Of a stretch of 8,087 nucleotides of DNA, positions 6,004 through 8,087 are shown in pieces. A program made the translations under genes and the position numbers. The DNA is taken from contig JAGXNZ010000174.1 of the NCBI GenBank assembly GCA_019894655.1, forward strand, positions 1-8,087, written 5' to 3'. How positions within the stretch are numbered: the stretch's first letter is position 1; every line of letters begins with the position of its first letter. This stretch comes from Promethearchaeota archaeon (GTDB lineage Archaea; Asgardarchaeota; Lokiarchaeia; Sigynarchaeales; SOKP01). The notes under the pieces are model-generated. The model had not been told where the DNA came from. It worked only from the letters and a program-made list of their open reading frames with translations, and did no database searches.

Positions 6004-6891
6004 TTACTTCTCTAGTGAATCTATAAGTTTTCTCATTTGTTTTATAGTTGCTGGAGACGTTCCACAGCACCCTCCTACGATTTTAGCTCCTAGATGGATC
6101 ATTTCTCCTATATCAGTTACAAAATCCTTTATAGGTTGATCATAAACTGCAACATTATTACTGTTAATTCTTGGTTGGCCTGCGTTAGGCTTTATTGATA
6201 TTGGTTTATCAGTAAGAGGTTTCAATTCTTTTATTAAATCAACCATCTGATCACTTCCTAATGTACAATTTGCTCCGATTACGTCTACGTTTTGATCTTC
6301 CTGAAATTGGACGCACTTTTCTAAAGAATCTCCCATTATTGTATAAAAGCCTCTTTTCATTTTTTTATAAGTCATAGAGCTAATGATAGGTTTTTTTGAA
6401 ACATTTCTCACCGCCTCCAATGCTGCTTTCATCTCTTCAATATCTGACATTGTTTCTATATGCCATAAATCTACTCCATCTTCTAAGAAAGTAGCTTGCT
6501 TCTCAAAGCTAGAAATCCACTGATCTGGTGATGCTTTTCCAACTGGAGGTCTAAACTCACCAGAGGGTCCGATATCTGCAACAATTAAACGATTTGGAGG
6601 ACATGCTTTTTTTATATTTTCTAATCCGCCCAAGTTTATTTCTCTGATTCGATCTTCTAATTTATAATTCTTTAGGTTTATGAAACTTGAGCCGAAAGTG
6701 TTTGATTGACACATATCTGCCCCAGCATCGTAGTAGGACTTGTGAATATCGATTATCATATCGGTATGTTCGATATTGAGCGTATCAGGGAGTTTTCCCG
6801 GCATAATACCGCGTTTAAAAACTTCTGACCCCATCCCTCCATCAAACAGTATTATTTTGGAACTATCATTTAGCCAATCATGAAACAACAT
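6004..6891 (-). CDS. Homocysteine S-methyltransferase family protein (MetH N-terminal module-like / BHMT-like)
   Basis: A 295-residue cytosolic TIM-barrel enzyme of the homocysteine S-methyltransferase family, which uses a zinc-bound homocysteine thiolate to accept a methyl group and form methionine. The opening strand has FDGGMGSE (16-23). DAGADMCQSNTFG (55-67) is the classic substrate-side motif, and HIETMSDIEEMKAALEA (144-160) and GANCTLG (206-212) follow. The zinc cysteines are C209 and the pair C275-C276 in VGGCCGTSP. The protein stops after this domain: no folate-binding, cobalamin or activation domain of full methionine synthase is attached. The gene lies between the corrinoid-protein gene (29 bp upstream) and the MttB-like gene, so the methyl donor is probably the methylated corrinoid protein. 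Direct use of betaine, as in mammalian BHMT, is the alternative. ATG 6891 follows AGGTAAG, a weak SD. Confidence 0.88.
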   Translation of the reverse strand: MLFHDWLNDSSKIILFDGGMGSEVFKRGIMPGKLPDTLNIEHTDMIIDIHKSYYDAGADMCQSNTFGSSFINLKNYKLEDRIREINLGGLENIKKACPPNRLIVADIGPSGEFRPPVGKASPDQWISSFEKQATFLEDGVDLWHIETMSDIEEMKAALEAVRNVSKKPIISSMTYKKMKRGFYTIMGDSLEKCVQFQEDQNVDVIGANCTLGSDQMVDLIKELKPLTDKPISIKPNAGQPRINSNNVAVYDQPIKDFVTDIGEMIHLGAKIVGGCCGTSPATIKQMRKLIDSLEK

Positions 6892-6920
6892 AGAATCTTA
6901 CCTATAAATCCAATTTAATA

Positions 6921-7568
6921 TTATTTATTTAAGAGATTTTTAACTAATTTAACAGCTTCTACGGCACTACCAGCAAATCCATCAGCATTACATTCATCAG
7001 TCCACTCTTTTGTAACTGGAGCTCCTCCAATAATAACTTTAAAATTATCTCGAATCTCTCTCTCCTCTAAAATATCTATGATCTTTTTTTGACCATACAT
7101 TGTTGTAGTAAGCAAGGCAGAAACTCCTATTACGTCCGCATTTTTCTCAACTGCAGTTTGAATGATTTTTTCGGCTGGAACATCAGCACCAAGATCGTAG
7201 ACATCAAAACCATTAGCACTAAGCATGGTACCTACAATAGTTTTTCCAATAGAATGAATATCGCCCTCAATCGTAGCAATCACGACGACTCCTTGTGATG
7301 CAGAAATTCCACTCTCTTTCAAGCTTGGTAATAGAATATCCATTGATTCTTGCATAATAGTTCCACCAAGCATTAATTCTGGCAAGAAAAATTCTCCTTC
7401 TTCCCATAAGTCACCAATTCTTCGGATCCCGTCTCCATAACCCTTTTCGATGACCTCTAGCAAGTTCAATTCTTCAGTAACCGCTCTTTTTGCTAGTTCG
7501 ATTGCTAGCTCCTTATCTAAATTCACAATTGCGTCAGAAATTTCACCATAAAATTGCTCATGAGCCAT
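6921..7568 (-). CDS. Corrinoid (methyl-cobalamin carrier) protein of methyltransferase systems, MttC/MtbC-like
   Basis: A 215-residue cytosolic methyl carrier. Residues 1-88 form the helical cap domain (LWEEGEFFLPELMLGG at 54-69 is typical). Residues 90-215 form the Rossmann-like B12-binding domain with EGDIHSIGKTIV (101-112), whose H105 is the lower axial ligand of cobalt in the DxHxxG motif. GVSALLTTTM (148-157) and GGAPVT (181-186) contact the corrinoid tail. Length and order match the proteins that partner MttB, MtbB or MtmB enzymes and the cobalamin part of methionine synthase. It should shuttle CH3-Co(III)/Co(I) between the MttB-like enzyme and the homocysteine-type enzyme encoded after it. 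It is the first gene of the operon. ATG 7568 lies about 27 nt past a TATA box, so the mRNA may be leaderless. No gene for a reductive activase (RamA type), needed to rescue Co(II), is in the window. Confidence 0.93.
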   Translation of the reverse strand: MAHEQFYGEISDAIVNLDKELAIELAKRAVTEELNLLEVIEKGYGDGIRRIGDLWEEGEFFLPELMLGGTIMQESMDILLPSLKESGISASQGVVVIATIEGDIHSIGKTIVGTMLSANGFDVYDLGADVPAEKIIQTAVEKNADVIGVSALLTTTMYGQKKIIDILEEREIRDNFKVIIGGAPVTKEWTDECNADGFAGSAVEAVKLVKNLLNK

Positions 7569-7590
7569 TTCTATATCTCTTAAATTCTGT

Positions 7591-7600
7591 TTATATATAA
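7591..7600 (-). promoter_or_regulatory. TATA box of the corrinoid methyltransferase operon
   Basis: TTATATATAA, a self-complementary 10-mer, is centred about 27 nt before the ATG at 7568. This is the classic archaeal distance, with transcription starting at or next to the start codon. No other gene in the operon has such a box in its short upstream gap, which supports one transcript for the three genes. Confidence 0.55.
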
Positions 7601-7785
7601 TTTTTACAATATTTTGGTTAATTAATTAAAATTTCGGATTTTAAAAGAGTTTGCTTAATTTTTGTAATGGCAAAGCCCTAGATTATTATTCGGTTATTAC
7701 CAGATTATTTAACTTAAAAAAGAATATAAACTCCATACACTATATGAAAAATAAAAATAAGAATTCTCAATAAAATAGTATTTTA

Positions 7786-7791
7786 AAGGTG
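7786..7791 (+). promoter_or_regulatory. Shine-Dalgarno site of the gene starting at 7800
   Basis: AAGGTG, complementary to the archaeal anti-SD sequence, lies 8 nt before a GTG codon that opens a frame of 96 codons. It decides the GTG start, because no ATG lies near. Confidence 0.6.
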
Positions 7792-7799
7792 TTTAACAG

Positions 7800-8087
7800 T
7801 GTCTAGAAGATATTATGCTAAAGGTAAAAAGACTTACGCTAAAGACCAGAATTTTGAACAAGACCAAGTTGGAAAAGAAAAAGAACGCTATCTGATAAGC
7901 ATTGATTTAATGAGCTTAAAAACTTTAAAAGATTACGATATAATGGGATGGCGCGGCGAGTTCTATTTCAAAGCAGACGGTCCGAAAGTCTTTAAATCGA
8001 GATTTCCAAATAAGGGAAATATGAAGCTTCAAAGAAATCAAAACTTTACATCTAAAGCAGATATGAACATATGGAGTCAATTTAAAA
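7800..8087 (+). CDS. Partial gene: basic N-terminus plus beta-rich (possibly C2-like) domain, function unknown
   Basis: Ninety-six codons are open from GTG 7800 to the window edge, behind a good SD site; the 3' end is missing. I do not recognise the family with certainty. The first 30 residues are charged and unstructured-looking (SRRYYAKGKKTYAKDQ). Then come YLISIDLMSLKTL (31-43), WRGEFYFKADG (51-61), VFKSRFPNKGNMKL (64-77) and MNIWSQF (89-95). This alternation of strands with Gly/Asp/Asn turns suggests a beta-sandwich. A long LxSLK-type first strand followed by a GEFYF strand recalls C2-type domains, which bind membranes or proteins in eukaryotes, but the calcium-binding aspartates cannot be assigned in this fragment. 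It is transcribed away from the corrinoid operon across a 231-bp gap, so it is a separate unit. The reading frame is well supported; the fold guess is weak. Confidence 0.6.

Noticed and set aside
6004..6891. Complete methionine synthase (MetH)
   Set aside because: Only the homocysteine-type domain is present in 295 residues; the folate-binding and activation domains are absent and the cobalamin protein is a separate gene.
7601..7799. Possible small RNA or riboswitch (for example cobalamin) before the corrinoid operon
   Set aside because: I looked for paired arms and a B12-box-like core in the 231-bp gap and saw only AT-rich sequence without a stable GC-containing helix.
1..8087. CRISPR array, tRNA, transposon ends or defence genes
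   Set aside because: No regularly spaced repeats, no tRNA-like cloverleaf sequence, no transposase or nuclease-helicase motifs were seen on either strand.

Overview
The window looks like a piece of an AT-rich archaeal genome, most probably an Asgard (Lokiarchaeia-like) lineage. The reasons are: a Ras-superfamily-shaped protein that has lost its nucleotide-binding motifs; TATA-like boxes about 27-30 bp before several start codons, alongside other genes with Shine-Dalgarno (SD) sites; short oligo-T tracts after stop codons; and amine-type corrinoid methyltransferases together with small helix-hairpin-helix and multi-pass membrane proteins. The lineage is an inference from content. No rRNA, tRNA, CRISPR array, insertion sequence or phage gene is visible.

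Layout. Bases 1-126 (minus) hold a piece of a medium-chain dehydrogenase/reductase (MDR) whose N-terminal half is missing behind an in-frame stop. Bases 127-475 have no convincing gene. A CaCA-family cation exchanger (476-1435, plus) converges on a small helix-hairpin-helix/zinc-knuckle protein (1462-1809, minus). Two more minus-strand genes follow: a seven-helix membrane protein (1991-2716) and the Ras-like pseudo-GTPase (2877-3470). A divergent promoter region of about 95 bp separates the latter from an EamA-type drug/metabolite transporter (3566-4492, plus), which converges on the next gene block.

The metabolic core is a minus-strand operon at 4555-7568, read in the order corrinoid protein, homocysteine S-methyltransferase domain protein, MttB-family methyltransferase. 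The gaps are 29 and about 24 bp. The MttB-like enzyme should take a methyl group from a methylated amine (no in-frame TAG, so it is the non-pyrrolysine type) and load it on the corrinoid protein. The adjacent enzyme has the cysteines of the zinc/homocysteine family and no folate domain, so it may pass the methyl group to homocysteine. Together they resemble a split methionine synthase whose methyl donor is an amine instead of methyl-folate. This is the most interesting hypothesis in the window.

A last plus-strand gene starts with GTG at 7800 behind a good SD site and runs off the end. It encodes a basic N-terminus followed by a beta-rich, possibly C2-like domain. The transporter genes and the small proteins have no evident functional link to the methyltransferase operon.
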